A DNA stretch of 64,000 nucleotides from Guadua angustifolia (GCA_036346375.1 CM070514.1:11560463-11624462), one strand, 5' to 3'. Shown: positions 34,360-46,237, counted from the stretch's first letter. Made by a program: numbers and translations. The notes: a model not told the origin generated them from the letters alone.

Positions 34360-35844
34360 CAGGGATGAAATTTTCGTTTCTTGGAAAAATTCGGACCCAA
34401 CCGAAATCCGAAATTTTGGACGAAATTCGGTAATTTCGGCCGGAGTACATTCAAAATTCAAAAACCAAAATTCAAATCCGGTTTGTTTTGCACCGAAATT
34501 TCCGAAATTTCGCCGAAATTACCTGAAATTTTGGTCAAAATACACTGACTGAAAATTGGTTCAAACGATGTCAAAAAATTTTGAAATTGTTTTTGTAGGT
34601 TCCTGACACATTAGAGATGTTCTCATAAAATTATCAGGTGATTATCAGTTCTGTGGAATTTTAACAAATTCAAACATTGGTACTGTCCCGATGAAACGTT
34701 GATCGGCAAGTTTGAACCGGATGAAAAGTAGTACAAACGACGTTAGAAAATTTTGAAATTTTTTGTGGAGATTCCTGACATATTTATGATATTTCAATAA
34801 CAATTTCAGATGATGATCAAATGTGATGAATTTTTAAAAATTCAAACATTGGTACTGTCTTGGTAAAGCGCTGAGCGGCAAGTTTCATCTGAATGAAAAT
34901 TAGAACAAATGAGGTTATAAAATTTTGAAAATTTTTCTGGATGGTCCTCACACATCCATAATATTCTCATATAAGTTTCATATGATGATCAAGTGTCATG
35001 AATTTGTAAAAATTCGAACAGTGCTACTATCCTGTTAAAAGGCTGATGATCAATAATAGATTTACTTTAGCAATAAAAAAGGTTTAAATTTTTAAAAAAA
35101 TTTACATAAGGGTGAAAAGGAAATGGTTAATATCTCATAAAAATTTTGAATCATGATCACACTCCAGTGAATTTATAAAATTCGTAGAAGGCACAATGCC
35201 ATTTATGTTCTTTCATTGTTTGATTTTTGAAATATAATACAACAAATTAAGTTCAGTGCTTACTGCATTGATAGATTTTATTGAGCAAACAAAGAAAGTT
35301 GAAATTTTTTGAAAATTTTATAGCATGGTACTAAGGAAATTCTTAATCTGTAATAAAATTTTTAGATGATGATCACACTTGAGAAAATTTAGAAAAATCT
35401 AACAAGTTTACTGTCCCAATTATGTCCATTCTGTTTTTTGATTTTTTAAAGATAACAAATGATGTTAAATTATTTTGTATGATCCCAAACTACTAATGAT
35501 GGTACCATAAATTTTTCATATCATTATCAAGCTTGTAACAATTTTTAAAAATCTGGTAGTGTTTCTGCCCAAATTTTAAAAAATCTCAAAAAATTAGTTT
35601 TTCAATAAATTTTCATAGAAGATCGCTTTCTAATAGGTTATTAGACCAAATCCAGCCAAATCCGGTGGTCAAAATTCAAAATCCGGACTCAAACCCCGAA
35701 ATTTCGGCGAAATTTACCGAAATTTCCGAATTTACTGTAGCATTTCAATTTTTTTTTTGAATTTTTGATTTTTCCCGGCTTTTCTAATCTCGAGGGTCTG
35801 AAATCCGAAATTTCGCCGAATTTCGGTGAAAAATTTGATCCCTG
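34360..35844 (+). mobile_element. Non-autonomous hAT element with internal repeats
   Basis: Ends are CAGGGATGAAATTTTCG and AAAATTTGATCCCTG. Flanks CTCTGGAG (34352-34359) and CTCCGGAG (35845-35852) agree at 7 of 8. The inside (34545-35600) is five or six diverged copies of a 150-190 bp unit with 'TTCAAACATTGGTACTGTC' and 'TTTCAGATGATGATCAAATG'. Subterminal 'CCGAAATTTC' motifs crowd both ends. No transposase is seen. Confidence 0.85.
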
Positions 35845-36116
35845 CTCCGGAGTCGCACCGAGCCACGCTTTCAGCACAGAATGCATGGCAGACATTTAAA
35901 CAGGCCCGCAGCCTTTTAGCTGTCTCGGGGAAACCGGACCGCGCTGGCCTGGCCTTGAACACTCTGTAGCTAGTGCAACCTGCAGGCCTGCGAAGGTAGC
36001 GTCACCTGTTCAAAGACACGGGGCCCATGCATGTCAACCTAGCTAGCACGTCGTCCATCAGTCCATGGTTCACATCTCATACAGTGTCCGGTTTTTGGCT
36101 ATGACATAGTAGGTAG

Positions 36117-36417
36117 GAATTTTTGTTTAAAATAATATATATTTAATGAAAAATTACAGAAATAATATACCGAAAATAAAAATGACAGTTTTACACACAC
36201 GTCGCAATTTGAAATTGCGACGAGTCTCTGTCATAATTTGAAATTGCATGCAGAGTCTGTCGCTAATCGTTGGGACGAGATACAATGCGTTTTCAAATTG
36301 CGACAGGCTCTCTGTCGCAATTTAGAATTGCGATAGGTGTGCAGATCTGTTATTTTTATTTTTGACATATTATTTTGTAATTTTTTATTAAATATATATT
36401 ATTTTAAACAAAAATTC
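36117..36417 (+). mobile_element. Mutator-type MITE with long inverted repeats
   Basis: GAATTTTTGTTTAAAATAAT at the left is repeated in inverse at the right, and the match extends for about 45 bp. The exact 10-bp duplication TAGTAGGTAG flanks it (36107-36116 and 36418-36427). A duplication of 9-11 bp points to Mutator. The centre holds further palindromes with 'GTCGCAATTTGAAATTGCGA'. Confidence 0.85.
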
Positions 36418-36739
36418 TAGTAGGTAGTACTAGTATTTGGCATGCGTGCAGTTCTTTACTTCTTTATGCCGTCCAAATCCATATATAGTTCGCAATAGTA
36501 TTTGGCGTGATGAGTCCTCGCCAAATTAATCTTTGCGTGCCAACTGCCAGAAGTCGCTGCCGCGCCGTCCCGTCTCTTGGCCTGCAGCTCCCGCCATGCG
36601 CCGCTCCCAGCGCGCACTCACACCTTTGTCGCTCTCGTCGAGCGTCACAGCTGTTTATTGGGAGTTAACAGAGATGAAAGGTACTATATTGTAGAGGTCA
36701 TATGTAAGAGAGGGACGAAGCAACGTAGATGATATCGAG

Positions 36740-38637
36740 TGTTTTTAGTGTAAGTATATGAAAAGGTTGTTACTCTACAGCAGCAGTTGGATGCTGGTGA
36801 TTGTAGTGAGTCTTAAAATGAGTTCAGTTATGATAACATCGAAATTGGGAAATCTAATCATGAGCAGCATGTATAGGAATACAACGAGGATATCATTTAC
36901 CAGAGTAGTGAACAAGCTGAGGTTAGGGAGGATGATGGAAACATTAGACAAAAAGTGCGGGAACAAGTAGACGAAGGTGAGAAAATTGAGGAAATAACAG
37001 TAAGGATGGAAGAGAAAAACCATAAATACACCAAAACAGAAGTGGAAGACGACTTGAATGAGGAAGATGGAGGTATGAACCCGCTTGTGCCAACAGATTG
37101 GAGCATATATCAATTTAATAAGCTGGTTGTGAATGAAAACAATGATACACCTTGGCAGTATAGTGACAATGAAGCTAGGCCTAACAGTGTGTATCTGACA
37201 AAAGAGCCAGTGCAGGATGCTGTGAAAGATTGGGTCTTATCAGTAAGAAGGACTTTCAGGGTTAAAAAGTTCACCCCAACCGTTTACGATGTAGCATGTG
37301 AGATCCATGGGTGCCTCTAGAGAGTGCACGTGTACAAGCCCAAATGGGACATCCACTGACTATATTCGAAGGTTGAGCAGTATAGCTGTATGACTAAGGA
37401 AACTCTGATGGCTCACAGTAACCTGTCATCCGTGTATGTCGCGAATATCATGTACCCAAAGATAGTGGGAAACCTTAATTTTGAGCCCCATGCTATTATC
37501 CGAGCAATCGAGAACAGATATCAGTACACAATTAGTTACGGAAAAACAAGGAGGGTGAAACAGAATGTCTTAGAAATGAGGTTTGAGAAATTTGAAGACT
37601 CATACTATAATCTGCCTGCACTGCTCAGTTGTATTCAAAGAAGAAATCCTAACACTTATTATGATTATCAAGACTGTCCGTCAAGCAAGTAGCCAACTAA
37701 GAGGCATCTAAAGAGAATTTTCTTCGCATTCGGAGTTTGCATTAAGGCCTTCTATCATTATCGTCCATTATTGTGTGTGGACGGCACTTTCTTAACCGAG
37801 AAATACAAAGGGCAAATATTGATAGCTGTGGATGTTGATGGAAACAACCAGATTCTGCCTGTTGCTTTCGCCTTTGTAGAAAGCGAGAACTATGAGAGTT
37901 GGCTATGGTTTCTATGAAACTTGAAGATCGGGGTGATGAAAACTAGTCAAGATGTGTACATGCTGCATGACAGGCATGATGGTCTGTTTAGTGCTATCAA
38001 ACAGTTACAAATAGGGGAAGAGGAGCCATTTCCATAGCCTGACTTATAGAGCCGATGGTGCATGAGACATTTGGGTGCGAATGTCTATAAGCAATTCAGG
38101 AACAAGGAACTGATGAACATATTCAAGAAACTATGTAAGCAAAACCAAGCGAGTAAGTTCCGTACTCTGTGGAAGAATCTTGATGAACTGACAAGAAAAC
38201 ACAATGAGGAGCAGATGAACAAGACTAGTAGCAGTGCGTTATTTGGAATGCGACCCAGTACATATCCATCTGAATATTTTACGAAGGAAAAGATGATGAC
38301 AATTTGGAGCGAGGAGCTTTATGGTTGTGGTGTTGTCGGTTCTTTTACTACAACTCCTAGTGTTGATGAAAGGTTCTGAGTTCTTGATTTTGATACAAGA
38401 ATATGCAAAGCAGAGTGTCGGAAAACAAGGCATATCCGAAATGACATGGATGAGTCTGAAGTTGGTAAACACATGAAGAAATGTTCATTATGCAACTGAA
38501 CAGAACATACATTCAAGAACTGCTAGCCACAAAACGAAGAAGATGAAGGAGGAGATGGCAACCCGATAGCTAGGGAGGAACCATCGTCTGCAAGGAGTGG
38601 TAGACGACGTCATCATACCACTAGAGAAGCTATTTGA
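36740..38637 (+). pseudogene. Mutator-like (MULE) transposase, stop-riddled but in one frame
   Basis: One frame carries the whole protein from about 36740 to the TGA at 38635. An acidic N-terminus comes first. A DNA-binding region with 'FTPTVYDVACEIHGCL' (37270-37320) follows. Then comes the MULE DDE domain with 'HYRPLLCVDGTFL' and 'ILPVAFAFVESENYESW' (37755-37910). The SWIM-side region and a CCHC knuckle 'CSLCN..HTFKNC' (about 38481-38523) complete it. About eleven in-frame stops interrupt it but no frameshift was found. The protein order is that of plant MuDR-type transposases. Confidence 0.85.
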
Positions 38638-38770
38638 ATTATCATATGCTATATGTCAAATTCATATTTTGTTGATGTAATGTGTGTTGTATGAACTCTG
38701 TTTTTTACCTAGTTGTAAGCAAGTTGCATGTAGTTGTGAGTGTTGTGGCTTGATAAATTATTGGAATTTA

Positions 38771-38925
38771 TTTCTATATATTGTTATGATGCATGTATAG
38801 TTTTCCATACACATTTGTTTCTATATATTGTTATGATGCTTGTATAGTTTTTTGTACGCATTTGTTTCTATATATTGTCATAGTGCTTGTATAGTTTTTG
38901 GTACGCATCTATTTCTATATACATT
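38771..38925 (+). repeat. Minisatellite, 47-bp unit, three copies and a part
   Basis: Units beginning TTTCTATATATTGTTATGAT start at 38771, 38818 and 38865. A partial fourth starts at 38912. It lies between the MULE and the PMD reading frames, possibly in an intron. Confidence 0.85.
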
Positions 38926-38959
38926 TTAATTATAACTTTCATTTTTGTAATTTGCAGGT

Positions 38960-39655
38960 ATGGCTCACCAGGATGGAGATGACGAATGGCCATTTGAGTT
39001 GCTAGATTCGGTCGTTGATCGTCGTCACTGTGCCCACTTCACGACTGCTTTTCCAGAGGAGGGACATGATCCTTTAGAGCTCGCCGTACTACGACCAAGG
39101 ACACCGTAGAAGCTCTGGACACTCGATCCTCATTGGATCTCTAGGTAACATATTAATCTTTACATTTCTAAATATGTTTGCTATAGTATCATAATTTATA
39201 TTAATTAATTATTATGGTGCTGATATTAATTTCATATTTTTGTTTCGTAGGCTTCAACCATTAGGATTGCTGCCACTCGCCCGGATGGTGGAGGCGGCGC
39301 ACGACGATGTGCAGGGAGGGGATGTGGGTTGCTGGTTCCCATTCGACAAGTCCCTGCTCACAGCTCTAGTGGATCGGTGGAGGCCGAAGACACACACCTT
39401 CCATCTATCTGTCGGAGAGATGGCAATCACTTTGGAGGATGTCTCATACCTCCTCAGACTCCTGATTGCCGGTGACCCTGTGGTTCCCTAGGACGTCGAT
39501 CCGACATAGCACCAGGAGCTACTTGTGCATTTCGAGGGGGTGCTACCACTTGCTGTGTACCAACCCTTCACCAATACACATGGTCCTCCGACATTGAGGT
39601 GGCTTCGACAGCTCGTATAGGGTCCAAAGAATACATAGTTAATCGCAGCCGAGCA
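38960..39655 (+). pseudogene. Plant mobile domain (aminotransferase-like PMD) fragment
   Basis: Exon 1 is 38960-39144, starting 'MAHQDGDDEWPFELLD' after an acceptor-like TTTGCAG. A GT..AG intron follows, and exon 2 begins at 39251 with 'LQPLGLLPLARMVEAAHDD'. Exon 2 carries PMD blocks 'LLTALVDRWRPKTHTFHLS', 'GEMAITLEDVSYLLRL' and 'GVLPLAVYQPF'. Stops lie in exon 1 near 39106 and in exon 2 near 39489 and 39507. The homology ends abruptly at about 39655, where an antisense Rab sequence begins. PMD genes are known companions of plant MULE and gypsy elements and kin of MAIN/MAIL1. Confidence 0.75.
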
Positions 39656-39850
39656 AACCTTGTCGTCGACCCTGATGCTCCTGGTGGCGAACTCGACCCC
39701 TATGGTGGACTTGGACTCGAGGCTGAACTCGTTCTTGGTGAAGCGGGAGAGGAGGTTGGACATGCCGACGCTGGAGTCGCCGATGAGCACCACCTTGAAG
39801 AGGTAGTCGTAGTCGTCATCCGCCCGGAGCGCAGGGAGGCGGTCGGGCAT
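39656..39850 (-). pseudogene. Captured Rab GTPase (RabA/Rab11-like) first-exon fragment
   Basis: Sixty-five codons on the minus strand give 'RADDDYDYLFKVVLIGDSSV', then 'SNLLSRFTKNEFSLESKSTI' and 'GVEFATRSIRVDDKV', plainly the start of a RabA-class small GTPase. The P-loop is damaged: the GxxxxGK[ST] lysine is Met and a Gly is Ser. The switch II and later motifs are missing because the fragment stops at DDKV. The GC-rich 39851-40060 upstream may be the captured 5' UTR. Likely gene capture by a transposon. Confidence 0.85.
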
Positions 39851-40079
39851 GAGGGAGGCGGAGGCGTCCCAAGGAGGAGGGGGCGGTGGCGTGGCGTGGA
39901 GGAGGGGGTGGCGGCGCGCTCGGAGGAGGTGGGGCGCAGGAGGCGGGGCGCCGAGGAGGTGGGAGGCGGCGGGCGGCGGAGGGCGCGGCGGGAGCAGGTG
40001 GGACGGCAAGGCGCAGAGGCGCGGGCGCAGGAGGGCGCGGAAGGTGCTAAGTCCCTCTGGGACTTAGCGCACGGGCCGA

Positions 40080-42337
40080 CCGTGAGTTAAATGAAAGGCT
40101 TTTGTCATCTGCTTCCTAGGAACCGCCGACACTAACCCTAGCAGGTGGTCCCATCGGCAGAGACACATGATCTGTGTCGTCGGCTCACATAGTCCGACGA
40201 CACTAAGTCATTTGTTAGGTCAAACGGCCCAAATTTTCGTAGCAGTAGGTGGTCCCACCGGCAGAGACACATAACCTGTGTCGTCCGTAGGATGGTAAAA
40301 TACCGTGGGTCCGGTACTCAGCAGTACCCGACCAAGCGGGTCCGGTCTGGGTCCAAATTTGGACCCACAAGTATATTATTTCAGGTCCGGGTCCAAGTCT
40401 GGTCTGGTCTCATTTTGGACCGTGGGTACCTGCACCTGCACTAAGTCAAGATGCATGTTGGCGATTTGAAGTTTTAGCGCCACGCCGATCATTCACGCCA
40501 ATAGGTTGCGAAGCGCCCATGAAAGAAGACGCGAGCGAAAGGTGCCGCCTCGACGCCCGCCCAACCGGAAAAAGCTTATGGAGTGTGTTCTATTTTGTCC
40601 CACATCGATAGTCGATGGAGGCGTCTGCGCGGGAGCCAACCATAAGATGCTCAGGCGTGCCTGTGTTTAGTCTCGTCTTGGCGCTTTTTGCGATGCCGCG
40701 ACTGGAAGGACTACAACGGGGTGGCCTGTGACTGAGCTCACGCAAATTTGGGCCCACCGCAAATTATTGCGCTGTCCGTCCATCTTTGCTTTTGAAATTC
40801 CATTGAAAATGTTTTTTATTCTTAAGCATGAAGCTAAACTTTTTTGTCTGCACGCTCTTTTCCGCAATGCATGCACCGCTAATGTCTGGCAAACAAAGCA
40901 TGTAGCATTGGTAACGGGTCCGGGTACCTGTTCGGGTCCGGATACCCATCGGGTCTGGGTTTGGGTCCGAGTTTGGACCCGTGATTGATTTCGGGTCCGG
41001 GTCCGGGTCTAAATTTCGGGTCTCGGGTCTGGGTCCACAGAGGCTGGACCCGGAGGTACCCGGACCCGTTGCCATCCCTAGTCGTCCGCCGACATGACGC
41101 CGACGACACTGAGTCATTTGGGTCTAGGTCAAACGGCCCAAACTTTCATAGCAGTAGTTGGTCCCACCGTCAGAGATACACGATCTGTGTCATCAGCCGA
41201 CTTGGAGCCGACGACACTGAGTCATTTGTGTCTAGGTCAAACGGCCCAAAATTTCATATTAGTAGGTGGTCCCACCTGCAGAGACACGTGATCTGTGTCG
41301 TCGGCCAACCTGTAGCCGACGACACTGAGTCATTTGTGTCAAGCTTTATCGATGGTTTGGTGACAAGCGCCGACACTGTATCATTTTTATCGTCGGTATA
41401 AGTATAATCGCCGACACAGAGGCTCCAATGTATCGACAATAATCCACTGCGCTTCCACGGTATCAATCGAACCAGCCTGCATGCACCTCCACAACATGGC
41501 AAATACCATCCTAGCTCATCCATACACTTTCCCTCACTCGGCTCGAAAAGGTCGACCTCCACAACTGCTTCTAGGTAAAACACATGAAACACCTGCAAGC
41601 AGCCGATTATTTTGTCACCTTAGACGGGCCGAATAAGACATTTGAATTATCATTTTAGGGTTTTACAACATGCAACAAGTCATTCCTCGTTTTCCGATCA
41701 CCCAGTGTTGCATCGTCACTAGAAAGTGTATTAATTGAAACTTTAGCTAGGAGAGTATATTTACCAAACACACCGCCATCACATACCAATTAATTAAAAA
41801 TAAATATACCACATTTCATACAAATGTATGTTGAGTACGTAACAACTATTCTAAAAGCTATATTTGATTTTTCTAAATTTTAAAAACAACAAAAATATTT
41901 TCTAATCCCATTTGAATTAATAATGTAAATCGGCATGTTATTTGCCGCCGATAAAAGGTGGTGCTGTCATGTGGGACCTCTTTGAAGTTCACTGCCATGT
42001 GGGACCGCCCTTTTGTCAGCGGCATGTTATTTGCCGCCGACACAAGTTGTTCTGCCCACTGCCATGTGAGACCGCGTTGAAGTCCTTCCGCCTGGACGTT
42101 AGGTTGTCGTTAGTGGAGGTATCAGATCGCTTCAGATATCGTTGGCACCGACATAGGTACTTTTCGCGGGAAACGAAATTCAAAATCCTGCCCACGCCAA
42201 CTAGCCATCGTGCCAGGGAGTATGTATGTCGTCGGGCTAATATATTGCTGCTGATACAGAGCATATATTTGTCGTCGGTTATGAAACCGCTGACATATAT
42301 ATTTTGGCTGACGACACTGATGTCGTTTCCTGTAGTG
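40080..42337 (+). mobile_element. CACTA (En/Spm) element, right end
   Basis: The right terminus CGTTTCCTGTAGTG at 42324-42337 reads CACTACAGGAAACG in inverse, the hallmark of CACTA elements. Subterminal repeats of about 122 bp with 'GCCGACGACACTGAGTCATT' and 'GGTCAAACGGCCCAAA' occur at 40120-40287 and 41081-41345, with shorter CGCCGACA-type motifs to 42320. The left end was not found. Whether the PMD and Rab pieces belong to this element is open. Confidence 0.8.
40288..41080 (+). mobile_element. Non-autonomous hAT element inside the CACTA repeats
   Basis: The perfect 8-bp duplication GTCGTCCG flanks it (40280-40287 and 41081-41088). Ends are TAGGATGGTAAAATACC and GGGTTGCC-like GTTGCCATCCCTA in inverse. 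793 bp; both ends are rich in GGGTCC repeats. It splits a CACTA subterminal repeat, so it is younger than the CACTA. Confidence 0.88.
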
Positions 42338-42372
42338 CATGCTAACTAAGATAGCGACCTACAGTCGATATG

Positions 42373-42384
42373 GCTCTGATACCA
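42373..42384 (-). promoter_or_regulatory. Primer binding site of a minus-strand gypsy
   Basis: On the minus strand TGGTATCAGAGC follows the LTR end after four bases. It is complementary to tRNA-iMet. Only about 50 bp of leader remain before the CACTA end. Confidence 0.8.
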
Positions 42385-42388
42385 TCTC

Positions 42389-45250
42389 TGTCGGGACCCG
42401 GATATGCAAATTCGAAACCCTCTGTGTATACTGCACTAGTCCAAGATCACGCTAGTGCACACAGTGAAAACATAGATGACATATCATTCCATACATCGAA
42501 ATAACTAATAAGAAGCAAATTGTTATCGAATAAAGTAAACGACCTTATGGTCAAGGTTCATACACCAATGCCTCTTGGCTTAAGAAACAAATAAAACTGT
42601 TGTAGCGGAAATAAGATAACTTGGGCCATTCGACATGCCACAGGCAATCGTCTGGGGAAACACCATCCTAGTCGACGTAGTCTTCATAGTACTCCTCCTC
42701 TTGATACTCATTACCTGGTCCTTCCTCAGCAACTGAACAACAAGGGCATAAAGCCGTGAGTACAAAACGCACTCAGCAAGCCGTAGGAAAATGAAGCAAT
42801 ATATTCATGCACGGCTTGACAAAGGATACTCATATGGTTCATTTGCAGAAAGCAGTAACTTGAATTTAAATATAATAAATAGATTGAAGGTAGATTAATA
42901 AAACAATAATAAATAACTGGTAAATCAATGGTAGACAACTTGAACAGAATGGCGAGGCATCACCCTACATCATTCGAAACAAGTATCAACCACACAATTC
43001 AACAACATAGCTTGAGACAATAAAACAACAGTGAACTCCCTGTTCACATTCCAACAATTCCACATTTCAAGAAACACTCTATACCCCGTGTGAAATCCCT
43101 GGGCTTGTCCATGACTGCAGACACGGCTATTCGAATAGTTTTACACTCTGCAGAGGTTGTACAGCTTTACCCACAAGACATGAATATCTCTTGGTGCAAT
43201 CGATATTAACACACTTCCTTTGGTGTGTCGTAGAGATATTATGACAAAGCCTTTACAATGCACGTCTAAACTCGGTACTGCCCTCTAAGGTTTCGCCCCT
43301 CGGGGCCCCCTCTTGAGCCATGTGAGTCTACCCGTCCATCTCGGAACCCACACCAACACATGGCAGTATTCAAGACTAGACATTGCAAATTAATCAGCTA
43401 GGTCTATCCCATACCAGACTTGTGGTTGCACGGTTAGGCCCAGTTCAATGGCGCACAAGATTAAGTCCTTAAGTTATCTCTGGCAAGACAGCCACATCCC
43501 AATATGCTAGACAGCACCCCCTTTACTGCACGATCACTTGCCCGAGGGAAAACATTTTGTTCAACTAAGACCAATGGCATCCCCTGCCATGGTATAACAA
43601 GTTTTACAACAGTGGTCAACAGCCACAATTCAATATCTCATTAAGTCAAGATTAACATTAGTTCACAGGTGATATGAATCCCATCGGACAACTAAGCATG
43701 GCTAAGCATAGCTACGATAATCCCATGTTGGTACTATGATTATGTCCAACTAATAATGTCCCAACCTAAGGTTAACAATGGGTATATGACATTTCAATAA
43801 TCAAGGTGGCATAATGTCAATCAGGTGAATAGCTACTCCCAAAAGCTAGCATTGATACACAAATAGCATGCAATTGTATAAAAAAAATTACTTTTGCAAC
43901 CATGGGTTTAATATGATCAAAGGTTACGACTTGCCTTGCTGTTCAAGCGCTGAATCTTGGTCTTCAAAGTCTCCGTTCGCTCCTTCGGGATTCGCGTCTA
44001 CTGGAAAATAAAGCAACTAAACCAAATAAATACAAAACAGAGACACAAACAAGCTCAAAACTGAAAATAAATGGCTCTGGAAGGTAGAGCTCGATTCTAC
44101 AAAAATTTAGAAATTTGAATCACTCGAATCGGAGTTCGGACGAAGGAGAACGAGCTTCCAGAAGTTTTAATTCAGAGAAAATTCCATGGGGTGACACGTG
44201 TTGGCATGTGATTGGCTGAGATTTTGGATTTTTCGGAAAATCAGAAAAAGAAAAGAAATGCCGACTGACATGCGGGACCCACATGTCAGTGGTTCGGTAC
44301 ACGGTGGACCGGGATCACCGAGGGGATAGGAGGGTGACTCGGTAGGCATGGAGTACGTGGCGCAATCTGGTGCCTCGGTTGACGATCGAGCGGCTGGGGT
44401 TGAGCGATGCGAATCGACGGTGAGGTCGGCGGCGCACTTACCGGACGCGAGGAAGACGACGAGGCAAACGGTGGAGCACGGCCGAATCGGGCGGAAGATA
44501 ATTCGGATCCGGTAGAGGGCGACGCGACGAGTCCGGTCGTGCAAGCGGCGTCGACGGAGGAGGACCGGAGCAGAAGAAAATGGCGGCGAAAGGTGTTCGG
44601 GTCGGTGCAAACTTCGGCGAGCTCTCGGGAGAAGACGGTGAAGTCTCGGGCGATGGGAGAGGTGGCGGCGGATGTAGCGCGACGCGGGGAACGTGGCACG
44701 AGGTTCCTTAGGGACTTAAATAGCCCCGGGAGGCGTGCCCAACACGGACTCCGAGTGGCGGCTAGGTTTAGGGTTCACGGCGGCGGCGCGTGCGGGGCGG
44801 CGTGGCTGCAATCTGGCCGAACACGTGGCGAGGATCCAACGGCGAAGCGAGGCTGGGCTGGCAGGCCTCCGAAATGGGCCAGCGACGCACGGATCAGGCC
44901 GAAGAGATGGGCCGGCGGAGGGAAAATAGGAGCGGGCTGAGGCGGGAATAGGAACGGGCCGGGATGAATAGGACTGGGCTGAGGAAAGGAATTCGACCCG
45001 AAAGGAAAAGGAATTTTAAAAACGTTTTCCGAATTTAGAAAAAATCCCAAAAATTCAAATAAAAGCAAATAAATTCAGAAAAATCTCCAAAAATACAAAA
45101 AAATTTCCTTCGATTTGATGCATATATTGGTCAAATCAAATCTTCTCATAACTGAAAAATTCAAATTAAGCTTCGATTAATTCCAAGAAAATGCAAATGG
45201 TTCATTTTTGATTTTAAACATTCCAAAACTTCAAATTTTGGGATGTTACA
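42389..45250 (-). repeat. Long gypsy LTR (2.86 kb), 5' LTR in minus orientation
   Basis: Read on the minus strand it starts TGTAACATCCCAAAATTTG and ends CCGGGTCCCGACA, with TG..CA ends. The PBS next to its 3' end shows that it is a 5' LTR, not a solo LTR. The internal region is lost or displaced by the CACTA element at 42337. Such ends are common for long-LTR gypsy families of grasses. ORFs within are not convincing genes. Confidence 0.75.
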
Positions 45251-46237
45251 GCCTTGGTCATGGTCGATGCCGAAACGCTCATAGTCGTCGTCGCGTCGGC
45301 ACAGTTTGTCCTCTTCTCGCTCACGCAGCCTGGCATTAAGGTCCAAGCGGAGGTCGATGTTGACATTCCGACGGGCGTCTTCATCACGGTGGGACTCGCC
45401 GATTGCGTCTCGATCATGCTGGCGGCTCTGAGGATTTGTCTTGAAAGCACGAGTGCGTCATCCCCGCTGGATCTCCTTGGTTGAGCTGAATTGCTACTAC
45501 CATCACCATGGCCTTAACTTGGGCCATGATCAGTGCAACTGGGCTATCGGCTCAGAGCATTGGGCCAAGAGTGTCAAGGAGTATCTTGGAAGATATGATG
45601 TTCTATTGTGGCATATGGAAAACAACTTGGTCCCCCATTCTTGCATGTAAGATGTCTTTGTTGACGTTGCGAGCTCGGGCTCGGAGAGACCACGTGTGCG
45701 CTGCTTGGGCCTCACGACGAAGACGATCTGCCTCTGTAGCTCCCCCAACATCCCGTTGGCATTGAGATTTGGTTCGCTGGTCTTCAATTACATAGACGCC
45801 ACGAAAATCATGGCAACTTCCTGTGCTGCTCTCTGACTCGGACTCCGAGCCAGAGGAGTGAAGAGGAGATAGATCAAGTTGATCTTCGAATCCGAGCGGG
45901 TTGCTGCTGATGACGCCCACCACCCGAGATTCGTCCTTGGTTGAGTCCTCACTGTATCCGAGTCAGAAAGCAAGCTCCTAGCGTACTACTTGTGAGTAGA
46001 TGGCCGCGGCATTCCCCAACCCGAACGAAAATTCGGATGAAGTACTATTGAAGTCCCTCCCATATCGGATCTGGTCTGAATCTTTGAGGACGAGCTTGCC
46101 AAGGTTGTTGGCGATTTAGTCCAGGCTCCTGAAAACGAAAAACTTGGCTAGGAGCGAAGGTGACGGCGATTCCATTGATTGCTGCCATCGAGTCTGACGA
46201 GATTGATCTTCGCGCTTCCCCTACCTAGCATGCCAAC
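45251..46237 (-). pseudogene. gag-like start region of a Tat-type gypsy
   Basis: On the minus strand, right after the LTR end at 46238, comes 'GTTGGCATGCTAGGTAGGGG', like the PBS region of Retrosat-type elements. Weak gag-like reading follows, with charged segments such as 'RLREREEDKLCRRDDDYERF' (about 45290-45340) and 'FEDQLDLSPLHSSGSESESE' (about 45815-45880). Several stops and shifts. It is cut at 45250 by the long gypsy LTR. Confidence 0.45.

Noticed and set aside
39488..40009. 173-codon minus-strand ORF as a functional Rab GTPase
   Set aside because: P-loop lysine lost, all motifs after the first exon missing, and the ends are fused to unrelated sequence.
39599..40090. 163-codon plus-strand ORF rich in Gly and Arg
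   Set aside because: Antisense shadow of the captured Rab fragment and its GC-rich leader.
40879..41117. Asp/Pro-rich ORFs (DPDPD repeats)
   Set aside because: Produced by GGGTCC repeats at the end of a hAT element.
44167..44940. Several ORFs of 135-177 codons in the GC-rich part of the long gypsy LTR
   Set aside because: Overlapping on both strands, no family features, and inside an LTR.
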